64,000 nt of DNA from Blastococcus mobilis (GTDB lineage: Bacteria; Actinomycetota; Actinomycetes; Mycobacteriales; Geodermatophilaceae). Of this stretch, positions 55,863 through 64,000 are shown piece after piece. Every line of letters begins with the position of its first letter. Positions within the stretch are counted from its first letter, which is position 1. The notes beneath the pieces are model-generated. The model was not told where the DNA came from and did no database searches. It was given only the letters and a program-made list of their open reading frames with translations. The position numbers were made by a program, and so were the translations under genes. The stretch is taken from contig NZ_FZNO01000003.1 in the NCBI RefSeq assembly GCF_900188025.1, forward strand, positions 225,400 through 289,399. The letters run 5' to 3'.

Positions 55863-56837
55863 ATGAGTGAGACGGCGGCCCCGATCCCCTCGTCGGACAC
55901 CCGGATCGAGCCCGCCGGCCGGAAGCTGCTCCGACTCGAGGTCCGCAACAGCCAGGTGCCGATCGAGCGCAAGCCGGAGTGGATCAAGACCCGGCTGAAG
56001 ACCGGTCCGGAGTACACCGAGCTGAAGTCGCTCGTCCGCCGTGAAGGCCTGCACACCGTCTGCGAAGAGGCCGGCTGCCCCAACATCTACGAGTGCTGGG
56101 AGGACCGCGAGGCCACCTTCCTCATCGGGGGCGACCAGTGCACCCGGCGGTGCGACTTCTGTCAGATCGACACCGGCAAGCCGGCCGACTTCGACGCCGA
56201 CGAGCCACGCCGTGTAGCCGAGAGCGTCGCGACGATGGGCCTGAAGTACGCGACGATCACCGGCGTCGCCCGCGACGACCTGCCCGATGGCGGTGCGTGG
56301 CTCTATGCCGAGACCGTCCGCCAGATCCACGCCCAGCTCCCCGGCTGCGGCGTCGAGCTGCTCATCCCCGACTTCAACGCCGACCCCGACCAGCTGGCCG
56401 AGGTGTTCTCCTCCCGCCCCGAGGTGCTGGCGCACAACGTCGAGACGGTGCCACGGATCTTCAAGCGCATCCGGCCGGGATTCCGCTTCGAGCGCTCGCT
56501 CGCGGTCATCACGGCTGCCCGCGAGGCCGGCCTGGTGACCAAGTCGAACCTGATCCTGGGCATGGGCGAGGAGCCGCACGAGGTCGTCGAGACGATGCAG
56601 GCCCTCCACGACGCCGGGTGCGACCTGCTGACCATCACCCAGTACCTGCGGCCCTCGCCGCGGCACCACCCCGTCGTCCGCTGGGTGAAGCCCGACGAGT
56701 TCGTCGGCTTCCAGGCCGAGGCCGAGAAGATCGGCTTCCCCGGGGTCCTGGCCGGCCCGCTGGTGCGCAGCTCCTACCGCGCCGGCCGCCTCTACCAGCA
56801 GGCGATCGAGGCTCGCGGGCTCACCCACCAGGCCTGA
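55863..56837 (+). CDS. lipA: Lipoyl synthase
   Basis: Radical-SAM enzyme that inserts two sulfurs into octanoyl groups on lipoyl domains. The 324-residue protein has the auxiliary cluster site [12 protein letters not shown] near residue 66, the radical-[11 protein letters not shown] near residue 93, and the C-terminal RSSYRAG serine motif. The ATG at 55863 lies seven bases after TACCGT, suggesting a leaderless start; a GTG at 55854 is the alternative. It completes lipoate synthesis with lipB, serving sucB and the glycine cleavage system. Confidence 0.95.
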   Translation: MSETAAPIPSSDTRIEPAGRKLLRLEVRNSQVPIERKPEWIKTRLKTGPEYTELKSLVRREGLHTVCEEAGCPNIYECWEDREATFLIGGDQCTRRCDFCQIDTGKPADFDADEPRRVAESVATMGLKYATITGVARDDLPDGGAWLYAETVRQIHAQLPGCGVELLIPDFNADPDQLAEVFSSRPEVLAHNVETVPRIFKRIRPGFRFERSLAVITAAREAGLVTKSNLILGMGEEPHEVVETMQALHDAGCDLLTITQYLRPSPRHHPVVRWVKPDEFVGFQAEAEKIGFPGVLAGPLVRSSYRAGRLYQQAIEARGLTHQA

Positions 56838-56887
56838 CTTCCGGCAGGTCGGCTCGGCGCGGCGTCGCGCGCCCCTATCCTGGGGGC

Positions 56888-57751
56888 ATGGCACGCAGCA
56901 AGCCCACAGACGCGACCGCTCCGAGCGGCAAGGCCGGCCGCGGCCCGAAGGACGGTGGGCGCGGCCGCAGCTCGGGCGCTGCGGCTCCCGGCGGGTCCAC
57001 CGCCGCGTCCGGCTCCGGCAAGGGCAAGGCGCCGAAGCTGGACAAGAACGGCCAGCCCAAGGTCGGCCGGCTGAAGAAGGTCCGCGGTCAGGCCCGCATG
57101 ATCAAGCAGGCCTACTCGCTGACGCGCAAGAACGACCCCAAGCTCCCCTGGATCATGCTGATCTGGTTCGTGGCGGTCGCTGCGGCGGTCGAGCTGGTTG
57201 GCATCCTGTTCGACTCCCCCTTCATCTTCCTGCCGCTCGCCCTCGTCAGCGGTGGCCTGGCCGCGCTGGTCGTCTTCGGCCGGCGCGCCCAGGGCTCGGC
57301 CTACCGACAGGTCGAGGGCCAGCCCGGAGCGGCCGCATGGGTGCTCGAAGGCATGCGCGGTGACTGGCGGGTCACCTCCGGCGTCGCCGGTACCCAGCAG
57401 ATGGACGCCGTCCACCGGGTGTTGGGCCGGCCGGGCGTGATCCTGGTGGCCGAAGGGGTGCCGGCCCGGGTCCGCGGCCTGCTCGCGCAGGAGAAGAAGA
57501 AGGTCGCGCGGGTCGTCGGTGACACCCCGATCTACGACATCACCGTCGGCGACGACGAGGGCCAGATCCCGCTGCGCAAGCTAAGCACCCACGTCATGAA
57601 GCTGCCGCGGAACCTGAGCGCCGCCGAGGTCAACGCCCTGGCCCGCCGGATGAGCGCCCTGGGCGGTTCGCGCATGCCGGTCCCCGGCGGACCGCTCCCC
57701 GGCGGCCGGCAGATGTCGATCAGCCAACGCCAGGTGCGCCGCCGGGGGTGA
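56888..57751 (+). CDS. DUF4191-family membrane protein
   Basis: Protein of 287 residues with a Gly/Lys-rich N-terminus, two hydrophobic helices (LPWIMLIWFVAVAAAVELVGILF and PFIFLPLALVSGGLAALVVF) and a soluble C-terminal domain. It follows lipA in actinobacteria and precedes an RDD protein and glnA, as here. TATCCT lies six bases before the ATG. Function unknown. Confidence 0.9.
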   Translation: MARSKPTDATAPSGKAGRGPKDGGRGRSSGAAAPGGSTAASGSGKGKAPKLDKNGQPKVGRLKKVRGQARMIKQAYSLTRKNDPKLPWIMLIWFVAVAAAVELVGILFDSPFIFLPLALVSGGLAALVVFGRRAQGSAYRQVEGQPGAAAWVLEGMRGDWRVTSGVAGTQQMDAVHRVLGRPGVILVAEGVPARVRGLLAQEKKKVARVVGDTPIYDITVGDDEGQIPLRKLSTHVMKLPRNLSAAEVNALARRMSALGGSRMPVPGGPLPGGRQMSISQRQVRRRG

Positions 57752-57864
57752 GGTGACCCGGCCGCGGTGTCGTGCCGAGTGGGCCCGGGAGGGACGACGA
57801 AGCGGCTCGACGGCGGTCGGGGACGGCTCGTGGCCGCGGTGCGATCCGCGAGGATCGCCATGTC

Positions 57865-58284
57865 TCAATCGCGGACGACGGCGGTGTCGGTGAGCCGGTC
57901 GTGCAGACCACGGCCGTCGCTGTCGACCACCAATGCGGGAACCAGCAGGCACAGCAGCGCCGTGCGGACCACGGCGCGCCACGGGGCCAGCCGCCGCCCC
58001 TGCCGCGGATGGGCCAGCCGCAGACCCAGCAACCGCATGCCAGGGGTCTGCCCGAAGGCGATCAGGCAACCGACGGTGATGGCGGCGAAAGCGACCAGAG
58101 ACCAGTTGCCCGGCAGCTCGGGCGCGGTGAACAACCCGGCGATCAGGGCAGACCCGAGCGCGTCGACGCAGAAGGCGACCACTCGGGTGCCGAAGCCTGC
58201 CAGCGATCCCGGTCCGTCGGCCGCCAACCCCAGAGAGGCGCCCCGCACGCGGCCTTGAGAGGGTGGCTGCACGTCCCTGACCAT
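57865..58284 (-). CDS. RDD-family membrane protein
   Basis: Protein of 139 residues. The RDD-type first helix (LAGFGTRVVAFCVDALGSALIAGLF) is followed by two more helices and the family ending GLHDRLTDTAVV. I start it at the ATG at 58284, seven bases after TACTCT on the minus strand. It converges with DUF4191 and diverges from glnA. Transport or osmotic roles are suggested for some relatives, without support here. Confidence 0.85.
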   Translation of the reverse strand: MVRDVQPPSQGRVRGASLGLAADGPGSLAGFGTRVVAFCVDALGSALIAGLFTAPELPGNWSLVAFAAITVGCLIAFGQTPGMRLLGLRLAHPRQGRRLAPWRAVVRTALLCLLVPALVVDSDGRGLHDRLTDTAVVRD

Positions 58285-58301
58285 GCACGCCAGAGTAGTA
58301 A

Positions 58302-58358
58302 GAGGACCCCCTGCCCCCCACCACTCGCACGCTCGCGGCGGGACCCTGCAGGGGGCCA
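58302..58358 (+). repeat. Intergenic palindromic repeat, copy 9
   Basis: Forward copy between the RDD gene and the glnA promoter: AGGACCCCCTGCCCCCCACC, TCGCACGCTCGCGGCGGG and ACCCTGCAGGGGGCC. It is close to copy 7. Confidence 0.65.
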
Positions 58359-58387
58359 ATGCGAGCCCGCGACACGCGGGGAGCGTT

Positions 58388-58425
58388 GTTACCCCGCCGA
58401 AACACTTGGGACACCGGGGGGCAAC
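58388..58425 (+). promoter_or_regulatory. GlnR operator upstream of glnA
   Basis: Four five-base half sites are spaced by exactly six bases: GTTAC (58388), GAAAC (58399), GACAC (58410) and GCAAC (58421). This is the known actinobacterial GlnR box, GTnAC-n6-GaAAC repeated. It lies about 50 bases before the glnA start, so nitrogen limitation should activate glnA through GlnR. Confidence 0.85.
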
Positions 58426-58475
58426 TCCCCGCTCGTAGCTTGCGGTCCAGCAGTTCGCCCACTCCCGGAGGATCG

Positions 58476-59909
58476 ATGTTCACCAGCCCCGACGAGGTCG
58501 CCGCCTACATCCGCGACAACGACGTCGAGTACGTCGACGTCCGTTTCTGCGATCTTCCCGGCGTCATGCAGCACTTCACCATCCCGGCGTCGACCTTCGG
58601 CGAGGACACGTTCTCCGAGGGCCTGGGCTTCGACGGATCGTCGATCCGCGGCTTCCAGGCGATCAACGAGTCGGACATGCTGCTGCTGCCCGACGCCAAC
58701 AGCGCCTTCCTCGACCCGTTCCGTCGGCACAAGACGCTCAACGTCAACTTCTTCATCCACGACCCGATCACGCGCGAGGCCTACAGCCGCGACCCGCGCA
58801 ACGTGGCGAAGAAGGCGGAGGCGTACCTGGCGTCCAGCGGCATCGCCGACACCGCCTACTTCGGCGCCGAGGCGGAGTTCTACATCTTCGACTCCGTCCG
58901 GCACGGCACCGGCATCAACGAGGGCTACTACCACATCGACGCGGTCGAGGGCTCGTGGAACACCGGTTCCCTGACCGGTGAGGACGGCGGCCCGAACCTG
59001 GGTTACAAGACCCGCCCCAAGGGCGGCTACTTCCCGGTCGAGCCGTACGACCACCAGAGCGACCTGCGCGCGACGATGATGACCAACCTGACCGCCGCCG
59101 GGCTGGAGCTCGAGCGCGGTCACCACGAGGTGGGCACCGGCGGGCAGGCCGAGATCAACTACAAGTTCGACACGCTGCTTCGCTCGGCCGACAGCCTGAT
59201 GCTGTTCAAGTACGTCATCAAGAACACCGCCTGGGCCGAGGGCAAGAGCGTCACCTTCATGCCCAAGCCGCTGTTCGGTGACAACGGTTCCGGCATGCAC
59301 TGTCACCAGAGCCTCTGGAAGGACGGCGAGCCGCTGTTCCACGCCGAGACCGGCTATGCGGGGCTCTCCGACATGGCCCGGCACTACATCGGTGGACTGC
59401 TCGCCCATGCGCCGTCGCTGCTGGCCTTCACCAATCCGACCGTGAACAGCTACCACCGGCTGGTGCCGGGCTACGAGGCACCGATCAACCTGGTCTACTC
59501 CGCCCGCAACCGCTCGGCGTGCACCCGCATCCCGATCTCCGGCGACAGCCCCAAGGCCAAGCGCATCGAGTTCCGCGTGCCCGACCCGTCGGCCAACCCC
59601 TACCTCGCCTTCTCGGCGATGCTGATGGCCGGCCTCGACGGCGTGAAGAACAAGATCGAGCCGCCGGCACCGGTCGACAAGGACCTCTACGAGCTGCCGC
59701 CCGAGGAGGCCCTGGGCATCGAGAAGGTGCCCGCGTCACTGGACGCCGTCCTGGACCGGCTCGAGACCGACCACGACTACCTGATCGACGGCGGTGTCTT
59801 CACCCCCGACCTGATCGAGACGTGGATCGAGTACAAGCGCGAGTTCGAGATCGACCCGATCCGCCTCCGCCCGCACCCGCACGAGTTCGCGATGTACTAC
59901 GACATCTGA
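58476..59909 (+). CDS. glnA: Glutamine synthetase type I
   Basis: Makes glutamine from glutamate, ammonia and ATP. The 477-residue protein has the N-terminal latch [27 protein letters not shown], metal-site EAEFYIFD, the ATP-site [19 protein letters not shown] near residue 265, NRSACTRIP near residue 345 and the adenylylation Tyr in [10 protein letters not shown] near residue 405. The last motif marks the GSI-beta form that GlnE can inactivate. A GGAGG site precedes the ATG. Confidence 0.97.
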   Translation: MFTSPDEVAAYIRDNDVEYVDVRFCDLPGVMQHFTIPASTFGEDTFSEGLGFDGSSIRGFQAINESDMLLLPDANSAFLDPFRRHKTLNVNFFIHDPITREAYSRDPRNVAKKAEAYLASSGIADTAYFGAEAEFYIFDSVRHGTGINEGYYHIDAVEGSWNTGSLTGEDGGPNLGYKTRPKGGYFPVEPYDHQSDLRATMMTNLTAAGLELERGHHEVGTGGQAEINYKFDTLLRSADSLMLFKYVIKNTAWAEGKSVTFMPKPLFGDNGSGMHCHQSLWKDGEPLFHAETGYAGLSDMARHYIGGLLAHAPSLLAFTNPTVNSYHRLVPGYEAPINLVYSARNRSACTRIPISGDSPKAKRIEFRVPDPSANPYLAFSAMLMAGLDGVKNKIEPPAPVDKDLYELPPEEALGIEKVPASLDAVLDRLETDHDYLIDGGVFTPDLIETWIEYKREFEIDPIRLRPHPHEFAMYYDI

Positions 59910-59933
59910 GTTCGGCAAGCCGCTGACCAGGGC

Positions 59934-60884
59934 TTATGTCCGAGAGGCGGTAGCAGTCCCCGACGAGTCCCCACGGGCCGCCAGCACAGCACCAACGGCG
60001 GCCCGTGCGGACTCGTCGCTGTCTGACAGAGGTGCCCGTGGGTGTCGAGCGTCGTCGTGGCGCTGCCGTGCTGGAGCCGGTGCTGGACGACCTTCACGTC
60101 GAGGCCGCTGCCGATGAGCAGCGACGCGAGGTAGTGCCGGAGGTCGTGGAAGCAAGGCCTCGGGCAGCCCGGAGACTTTCGGCCGCGCCGAGCGGATCGC
60201 CCGCTCGATTCCCCATGTCGAGGTCTGCCGGCCGGTCCCGTCGGTGGGGACGTACTCGCCGCCCCACCGGGCCACGGCTGCCGAGAGCTCGAGCGCGAGT
60301 TCCTGCGGGATCGGAAGCGGCGTACGCGATGCCTCCGTCTTGAGCGGCTCGCCGTCACCCTGACGGATCGGCCGCACGACGCCCCGCATGAAGTCGACGT
60401 CCTCAACGCGCAGCGCGACCGCCTCGGCGGTGCGCAGCCCGACGAACGCCCCGAGCAGGACGGCGGGGCGCAGGTGCTCGGCGACCGTGTCGTGCAGCGC
60501 CCAGACTTCCTCGGTCGTGGCGACGTAGGGCCGCTGACCACCCGTCCCGGGTGACGTGCGTCGCGAGCACGGGTCCGCGCCAGCAGACCGTCGTGGACGG
60601 CGTCGCTCATGATCTGCGACAGCCGAGAGTGCAGCACGTAGACGTAACTGTCGGCCAGGCCGTCGGCTTTGAGCTACACCGTCCACGAGCGCACCGCCGA
60701 AGGCCGCACCGACGACAGCGGCATGGGGCCGAACGCCGCGGTGATCTGGGCGACGTGCACCTGCGCCTGCCGAACCGTCCGGGGGCGCCGGGTGGCGTAG
60801 CCGGCCAACAGGTCTCGCACCAGTCGGCGACGGTCGTCCGGGCGGTCGTGGGGTCGACGTAGGTGCCAGTCCCCTGAGGCCACG
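59934..60884 (-). pseudogene. Degenerate tyrosine recombinase (phage integrase)
   Basis: Integrase fragments appear in the correct order but in different frames. They include a core-binding segment (TYVDPTTARTTVADW near 60850), then VRQAQVHVAQITAAFG in another frame, then SRLSQIMSDAVHDGLLAR in a third, then the arm with the first catalytic Arg (GAFVGLRTAEAVALRVEDVDF), then HDLRHYLASLLIGSGLDVK in a shifted frame. The nucleophile position reads LDTHGHL in place of LDTYGHL, so Tyr has become His. At least four frame changes and the lost Tyr show that it is inactive. It lies just downstream of glnA; no attachment site is evident. Confidence 0.85.
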
Positions 60885-60931
60885 AGCCTCTCCGATCTGT
60901 TGCGCGGGCACAGGGCGGTTGTCGAGCTCCA

Positions 60932-61216
60932 TCAGGAGAGGTGCGGCTCCCTGGCGACCCGCGCCTCGAGCGCCTCGCGGGCGAGCTGGGAGATGGTCTT
61001 GCCCTCCCGGGCGGCGATCTGGGCGGCGCGGTTGCGGACGCCGGGGGTGACGCGGAAGGCGATGCGCGGCGAAACTGCGGCCTCTCCCGTGAGGGACGGG
61101 CGGCCTCCGCGGCCCCTGACCTCCACGACGATCTCCGCGGCCCGCTGCTCGGTTAGCCGGGTCCCATCGGTCAGCCGGACGTCGTCCTCGTCCAGCCCGC
61201 AAGCCGAACCGGCCAC
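60932..61216 (-). CDS. Ribbon-helix-helix (CopG-like) protein
   Basis: Protein of 94 residues. The N-terminal part reads DDVRLTDGTRLTEQRAAEIV and the C-terminal part has the RHH pattern SPRIAFRVTPGVRNRAAQIAAREGKTISQLAREALEARV. It probably binds DNA as a dimer. A toxin partner is not seen nearby. It starts at a GTG and lies next to the dead integrase, so it may be a remnant of the same element or an orphan antitoxin. Confidence 0.65.
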   Translation of the reverse strand: MAGSACGLDEDDVRLTDGTRLTEQRAAEIVVEVRGRGGRPSLTGEAAVSPRIAFRVTPGVRNRAAQIAAREGKTISQLAREALEARVAREPHLS

Positions 61217-61419
61217 GGCAACGGTTGAGCGGTACGGGGAGCCAGCCGCCGTCGTCCCGCACAGGATCCCCCTGCGGTGCCTGAACGGGCAAAGCTGGAA
61301 TGGCCCCCATGACGCCCGGTGCTCGTCCGGCTAGCGAGACGTCGCCGCGGGCGCGTGCGGGCAACTCAAGCGCGCGCTGGACTGTCGTATGGAATTTGGC
61401 CACGGCGGCAGAAGCAGGG

Positions 61420-62043
61420 CTAGCCACCGATCCGGCGCAGCAGCCGGTGCGCGCCCGGCCCGGTCAGCTCTCCCGTGAGACCGCGGCGACCTGCGATGGC
61501 CATCAGGAGCGCCTCTCCGGTTCCGTGGACCTGCGGCCCCCGGCCGAAGGCCCACTCCAGGTCGGTCGCCACCAGGCGCACGTCGCGGGTGCGCACCACC
61601 CCGCGCACGACGGGGGCGAACAGCGCCGTCCACAGCGCGGGCACCAGGCGCTCTGCCGGGATGGGGCTGGGCCGGGCGAGCGGCCGACGGATGTCCTGCT
61701 GGTGGATCATGCCGTCGGTTAGGCCGATCGCCCCGCCCAGGCCAGCGGTCAGCCCGCGCGGGGTCAGGTGCCGGCGCAGCAGCTCGACCAGCTCCTGCGG
61801 CCTGCGGGTGCCGTACTCGGCCAGACCGATGCCGTTGACCCGGTCGGTGCGGAAGCGGCCCTTGGCGAAGCGGCTGGCGAGCTGGCGGGCCGCCAGCTCC
61901 TCGTAGCTGAGCACGTGCGCCACCACGTCGTGCACGGTCCAGCCCTCGCACAGCGACGGCTGCTGCCACTCCTGCGGTGAGAGGGACTCCAGCAGCGCGA
62001 GCAGGTCCTCGCGCTCGGCCCTGGCCAACCCAAGCAGCCTCAT
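61420..62043 (-). CDS. DinB-like maleylpyruvate isomerase-family protein
   Basis: Protein of 207 residues in the mycothiol-dependent maleylpyruvate isomerase/DinB fold. It begins MRLLGLARAEREDLLALLESLSPQEWQQPSLCEGWTVHDVVAHV, which holds the first metal His. A later His-containing helix (DGMIHQQDIRRPL) lies near residue 115. Substrate unknown. GGAGACAG precedes the ATG. Confidence 0.85.
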   Translation of the reverse strand: MRLLGLARAEREDLLALLESLSPQEWQQPSLCEGWTVHDVVAHVLSYEELAARQLASRFAKGRFRTDRVNGIGLAEYGTRRPQELVELLRRHLTPRGLTAGLGGAIGLTDGMIHQQDIRRPLARPSPIPAERLVPALWTALFAPVVRGVVRTRDVRLVATDLEWAFGRGPQVHGTGEALLMAIAGRRGLTGELTGPGAHRLLRRIGG

Positions 62044-62425
62044 CTGTCTCCGATCACCACCGGCCGTCCATGCTGACCGGGATTGTCCAGGCAGTCCGCC
62101 TGCCGCATCACCGTCCCGCTGGCCATTCGTCAACCGGGACGGTTCGTCGCGCGCCTTCCTGCCGCATCTGCAGTGGCTCGGCCACGGCATCGGGTCAAGT
62201 CCGGTTCAGTCGGCGGGGATGCCATGGGCAACGCAGTCTCGAATCTGTGCCGCAGCCTGATCTGCGACGGGATGTCCGATCCGACGGGTCGCCGATCAGC
62301 ACCTCACCCCGAGCCTCCTGACCTTCACCGCACGGTCACGGAACCGTCGCGCGGAGCACACGCCGTGGCTGCCGGCCCTTCCTAGCGTCACCGGCGTCCC
62401 TGGAACTCGCACGGAAAGCAGGAGC
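62044..62425. other. Intergenic region before the glycerophosphodiesterase
   Basis: About 380 bases with no convincing gene. TAGCGT near 62383 could be the -10 of the downstream gene, whose ribosome site is GCAGGAG directly before the ATG. Confidence 0.4.
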
Positions 62426-63319
62426 ATGCTGCACGCCGCCCGCACCGCCCTGACGGGGCTGTTCGTCACCACTGCACTGGTTGGAGGGGCCTCCGGCGCC
62501 CTTGCCGAGGAGCACTCCCGTGGCTCCGCATCCTCGGCTGAGGTCGAGATCATCGCTCACCGTGGGGCCTCGGCCTACGCGCCGGAGAACACGCTGCCCG
62601 CGGTCGACCTCGGCGCCGACATTCGCGCCGACTACGTCGAGATCGACGTCCAGATGAGCAGCGACGGAGAACTCGTCGTCATGCACGACACCACGCTGGC
62701 CCGCACCACCGACGTGGAGACCCACTACCCGGACCGCGCCCCGTGGAACGTCCGTGACTTCACGCTGGAGGAGATCGAGGCCCTCGATGCCGGGTCCTGG
62801 TTCGGCGCCGAGTTCGCCGGTACGGGCGTGCCGACCCTGCAGCAGGTGCTCGACACGCTGCGCGGCCGCGCCGGGCTGCTCCTGGAGGTCAAGAGCCCGC
62901 AGCTGTACCCGGGTATCGCCGAGGCCATCGTCGCCGAGCTCGACGGCGAGGGCTGGCTGCAGGCCGACTCCCGCGCCGGCCGCCTGGTCGTGCAGTCCTT
63001 CGACTGGCAGTTCATGGAGCAGTTCAACGAGCTCGCCCCCCGGGTGCCCGCCGGTCTGCTCGGCGGCCCGCCGTCGGAGGCGCAGATGGCCGAGCTGTCC
63101 GCCTGGGCCGACCAGATCAACCCCAGCCACACCCGTGTGACGTCTGCCTTCGTCGACATGGTGCACCGCTACGGCATGGAGACCTGGCCCTACACCGTCA
63201 ACGACGCCGACCGCATGCGCCAACTCATCGACCTCGGCGTCGACGGCGTCATCACGGATCGGCCCGACGTCCTCATCGAGGTCGTCGACGAGGAGCGGGG
63301 CGAGCGTCAGGCCGCATAG
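62426..63319 (+). CDS. Secreted glycerophosphodiester phosphodiesterase
   Basis: Hydrolyses glycerophosphodiesters, probably outside the membrane. The 297-residue protein has a signal peptide (ALTGLFVTTALVGGASGALA), then the GDPD signatures IIAHRGASAYAPENTL near residue 45, VEIDVQMSSDGELVVMHD near residue 73 and a closing WTVND-type segment (WPYTVNDADRM) near residue 253. Both catalytic His (HRGA and MHD) and the metal Glu are present. A strong terminator follows. Confidence 0.92.
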   Translation: MLHAARTALTGLFVTTALVGGASGALAEEHSRGSASSAEVEIIAHRGASAYAPENTLPAVDLGADIRADYVEIDVQMSSDGELVVMHDTTLARTTDVETHYPDRAPWNVRDFTLEEIEALDAGSWFGAEFAGTGVPTLQQVLDTLRGRAGLLLEVKSPQLYPGIAEAIVAELDGEGWLQADSRAGRLVVQSFDWQFMEQFNELAPRVPAGLLGGPPSEAQMAELSAWADQINPSHTRVTSAFVDMVHRYGMETWPYTVNDADRMRQLIDLGVDGVITDRPDVLIEVVDEERGERQAA

Positions 63320-63346
63320 CCGCCGGTCAGTCACCCCGCCCCCAGT

Positions 63347-63378
63347 GGAGGAGCCCCGCCTCGTGGCGGGGCTCCTCC
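63347..63378 (+). terminator. Perfect 14-bp hairpin after the GDPD gene
   Basis: GGAGGAGCCCCGCC and its exact complement flank the loop TCGT, 27 bases after the stop. Confidence 0.85.
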
Positions 63379-63925
63379 CGCCGTATCAGGGTCCATGGGG
63401 AGCGGGACCCGGTCACCGCGGCACTCCCGCAGCCGTACACGACGGTCTGCCGTCCTCTCCGGGTCTGAGCGCGGATGGGGCAGGGCTCGACCGGTGTCCC
63501 GGTGTCGAACCGGCACAGGCTCCAGGTGCTCGTCGATGCGATCGACGCCGCACGACCCGCGCCAGGTCGCTCACGGGCGCATCGGGGCAGTGACGAACGG
63601 AAGGCGGATGCCACGGACCCGGCGCGGGCGCCGGGCGGGCAGGGTTGTCGACGGCGCCTGAAAGCTGACCCCCTGACGGCAGGCGGGTTCTACGGCGGAT
63701 TCGCGCGGTCGTCGCAACGCTGACGGGTTCACCCTGCCAGTTCGGCCTCCATCGCATAGCCGGCGTGCGCCAGGCGAGTGCTTGCAAGGGCGGGCGTTGA
63801 TCCGCGGCTCATCCCCACGACATCGCGACTCTGGTGCGCCCCAGACTAGTACTACAGCCGCACCTGTCTTGTCGGCTGCGGTGTGTCTACTGGGTTGAGG
63901 GCTTTGAGGTCACGACTGTCTCGGG
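63379..63925. other. Stretch without a recognisable gene before the transposase
   Basis: About 550 bases with no supported gene. Near 63850-63885 an imperfect inverted repeat (CAGCCGCAC / GGCTGCGG) and ACTAGTACTACAG precede the transposase and may mark the left end of the insertion sequence. Confidence 0.35.
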
Positions 63926-64000
63926 ATGGTCGAAGATGTGACCGTGGCCGAGGTCGAGGACTGGGCCGTGGGTCTGGAGAAGGTGCTCGAGCGGATCGGT
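63926..64000 (+). mobile_element. 5' end of an IS701-like transposase
   Basis: The first 25 codons from the ATG at 63926 read VEDVTVAEVEDWAVGLEKVLERIG, the usual opening of IS701-family transposases. The rest lies outside the window. A GTG at 63938 is an alternative start. Confidence 0.65.

Noticed and set aside
59900..59960. tRNA-type attachment site after glnA
   Set aside because: No tRNA fold or direct repeat could be found by eye.

Overview
The window is high-GC actinobacterial DNA. Gene order matches the conserved actinobacterial backbone: glkA with the ArsA-like/SRPBCC genes and a long-chain acyl-CoA ligase, then trpD-ctaE-qcrCAB-ctaFC-asnB, then pepA-lpdA-sucB-lipB...lipA-glnA. A PimB-like mannosyltransferase, F420-type oxidoreductases, a mycothiol-type DinB protein and many leaderless TANNNT promoters also fit. 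I infer a Geodermatophilaceae-like organism (Blastococcus, Modestobacter or Geodermatophilus). That placement rests on gene content, not on a database search.

Region 1 (1-14.9 kb): a translationally coupled minus-strand operon (SRPBCC, ArsA-like ATPase, DUF5304, glucokinase); fatty acyl-CoA ligase; PimB-like glycosyltransferase with an M48 protease; an NlpC/P60 cell-wall hydrolase behind a c-di-AMP (ydaO-type) riboswitch; an NlpC/P60-VanY two-domain hydrolase; a DEDDh exonuclease/UvrC-like protein; trpD.

Region 2 (15-25 kb): the cytochrome bc1-aa3 respiratory block (ctaE, qcrC, qcrA, qcrB, ctaF, ctaC), then asnB, which ends inside a four-copy 31-bp repeat, and erpA.

Region 3 (25-42 kb): housekeeping genes, a holin-like/DUF3618/DUF4235/YihY membrane operon, gcvT, pepA, lpdA, sucB, a Ser/Thr kinase with a minisatellite-encoded linker, pepE and lipB. 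Short palindromic repeats of one family sit between genes throughout, and one has expanded into a five-copy tandem array between gcvT and pepA.

Region 4 (42-54.5 kb): an insertion into the usual lipB-lipA neighbourhood. It holds a degenerate PPOX gene, leuS with a ribosome-mediated leucine attenuator, a low-GC spacer, and a class I lanthipeptide cluster (precursor, LanC, LanB, a minimal HlyD-like protein and a C39-peptidase ABC exporter). The precursor core is very unusual: five Asp-Lys repeats and a single Cys. This is the best candidate for an undescribed system in the window.

Region 5 (54.5-64 kb): DUF5324-like protein, lipA, DUF4191, RDD protein, glnA behind a complete GlnR operator, a multiply frameshifted integrase, a ribbon-helix-helix protein, a DinB-like enzyme, a secreted glycerophosphodiesterase, and the first 25 codons of an IS701-like transposase at the right edge.
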